Positions 14,457 to 14,528 of a stretch of DNA of 14,528 nucleotides are shown here, piece after piece. The DNA is taken from assembly GCA_016303085.1 (NCBI GenBank), contig JAEDMI010000039.1:1-14528 (forward strand), in the 5' to 3' direction. Each line of letters starts with the position of its first letter. Position 1 is the stretch's first letter. Below the pieces are notes generated by a model that saw only the letters and a list, made by a program, of their open reading frames with translations, was not told the origin of the DNA and did not search any database. A program made the position numbers and the translations under genes. This stretch comes from Acetatifactor sp. Its GTDB lineage: Bacteria; Bacillota; Clostridia; Lachnospirales; Lachnospiraceae.

Positions 14457-14528
14457 GGGTGGGGCGAAGAAGCCCGCGGCACTGCCCGGGTGGGGCGAAG
14501 AAGCCCGCGGCACTGCCCGGGTGGGGCG
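14442..14528. repeat. GC-rich 31-bp tandem array running off the window
   Basis: Units begin at 14442, 14473 and 14504, the last cut by the window end after 25 bases. Each carries CCGCGG, CTGCCCGGG and GGGGCGAAGAAG. The copies are identical except that the first starts with T instead of C. The first unit begins inside the 3' arm of the neighbouring hairpin, so the array appears to be repeated duplication of that element's 3' end. Its GC content is far above that of the flanking genes. Confidence 0.9.

Noticed and set aside
14166..14513. Minus-strand frame of 115 codons over the right end
   Set aside because: It covers the LysM 3' end, the hairpin element and the 31-bp array; it has no ribosome binding site and its N-terminal part simply translates the tandem repeat.

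Overview
The window reads as chromosomal DNA of a low-to-moderate GC Gram-positive anaerobe, most likely a gut Lachnospiraceae (class Clostridia). The grounds are strong GGAGG-type ribosome binding sites, Rho-independent terminators, a tRNA-Ser with no encoded CCA, a dnaX-ybaB-recR operon of Firmicutes type, a clostridial-type cellobiose phosphorylase with an LplB/YtcP-type sugar importer, and GC-rich structured intergenic repeats of a kind I associate with this family. The genus is not resolved.

Region 1 (1-465) has no gene. It holds two and a half copies of a 52-bp tandem repeat whose units each carry an inverted repeat, a possible bidirectional terminator, and a larger structured element (318-443) just past the 3' end of the first gene.

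Region 2 (466-7903) is a disaccharide uptake and phosphorolysis locus. A cellobiose phosphorylase gene (minus strand) diverges from a LacI-family regulator, two ABC permeases and a solute-binding lipoprotein (plus strand). The 413-bp divergent spacer has credible promoters in both directions and three copies of a CGAAAACG operator core, two of them lying at or just downstream of the predicted start points. The likely model is that the lipoprotein captures a beta-glucan oligosaccharide or cellobiose, the permeases import it using an ATPase encoded elsewhere, the phosphorylase splits it with phosphate into glucose 1-phosphate and glucose, and the LacI protein controls both arms. The substrate is inferred from the phosphorylase.

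Region 3 (7904-8230) holds tRNA-Ser(CGA) on the minus strand, with its own promoter and terminator; its terminator abuts the terminator of the importer operon.

Region 4 (8231-13027) is a compact plus-strand cluster: a phosphofructokinase with a non-standard nucleotide-site signature, dnaX, ybaB/ebfC, recR and galM. It mixes sugar metabolism with replication and repair genes. A hairpin with a T-run that also overlaps the next ribosome binding site follows galM.

Region 5 (13138-14528) holds a single-pass membrane protein with a Pro/Thr/Glu-rich linker and a C-terminal LysM domain. After it come an extended -10 promoter motif, a nested hairpin element and a GC-rich 31-bp tandem array that runs off the window end.

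Most genes are ordinary members of known families. The parts least explained are the structured repeats at both ends, the LysM protein's N-terminal domain, and the phosphofructokinase active site. I do not see strong evidence for an undescribed multi-gene system.
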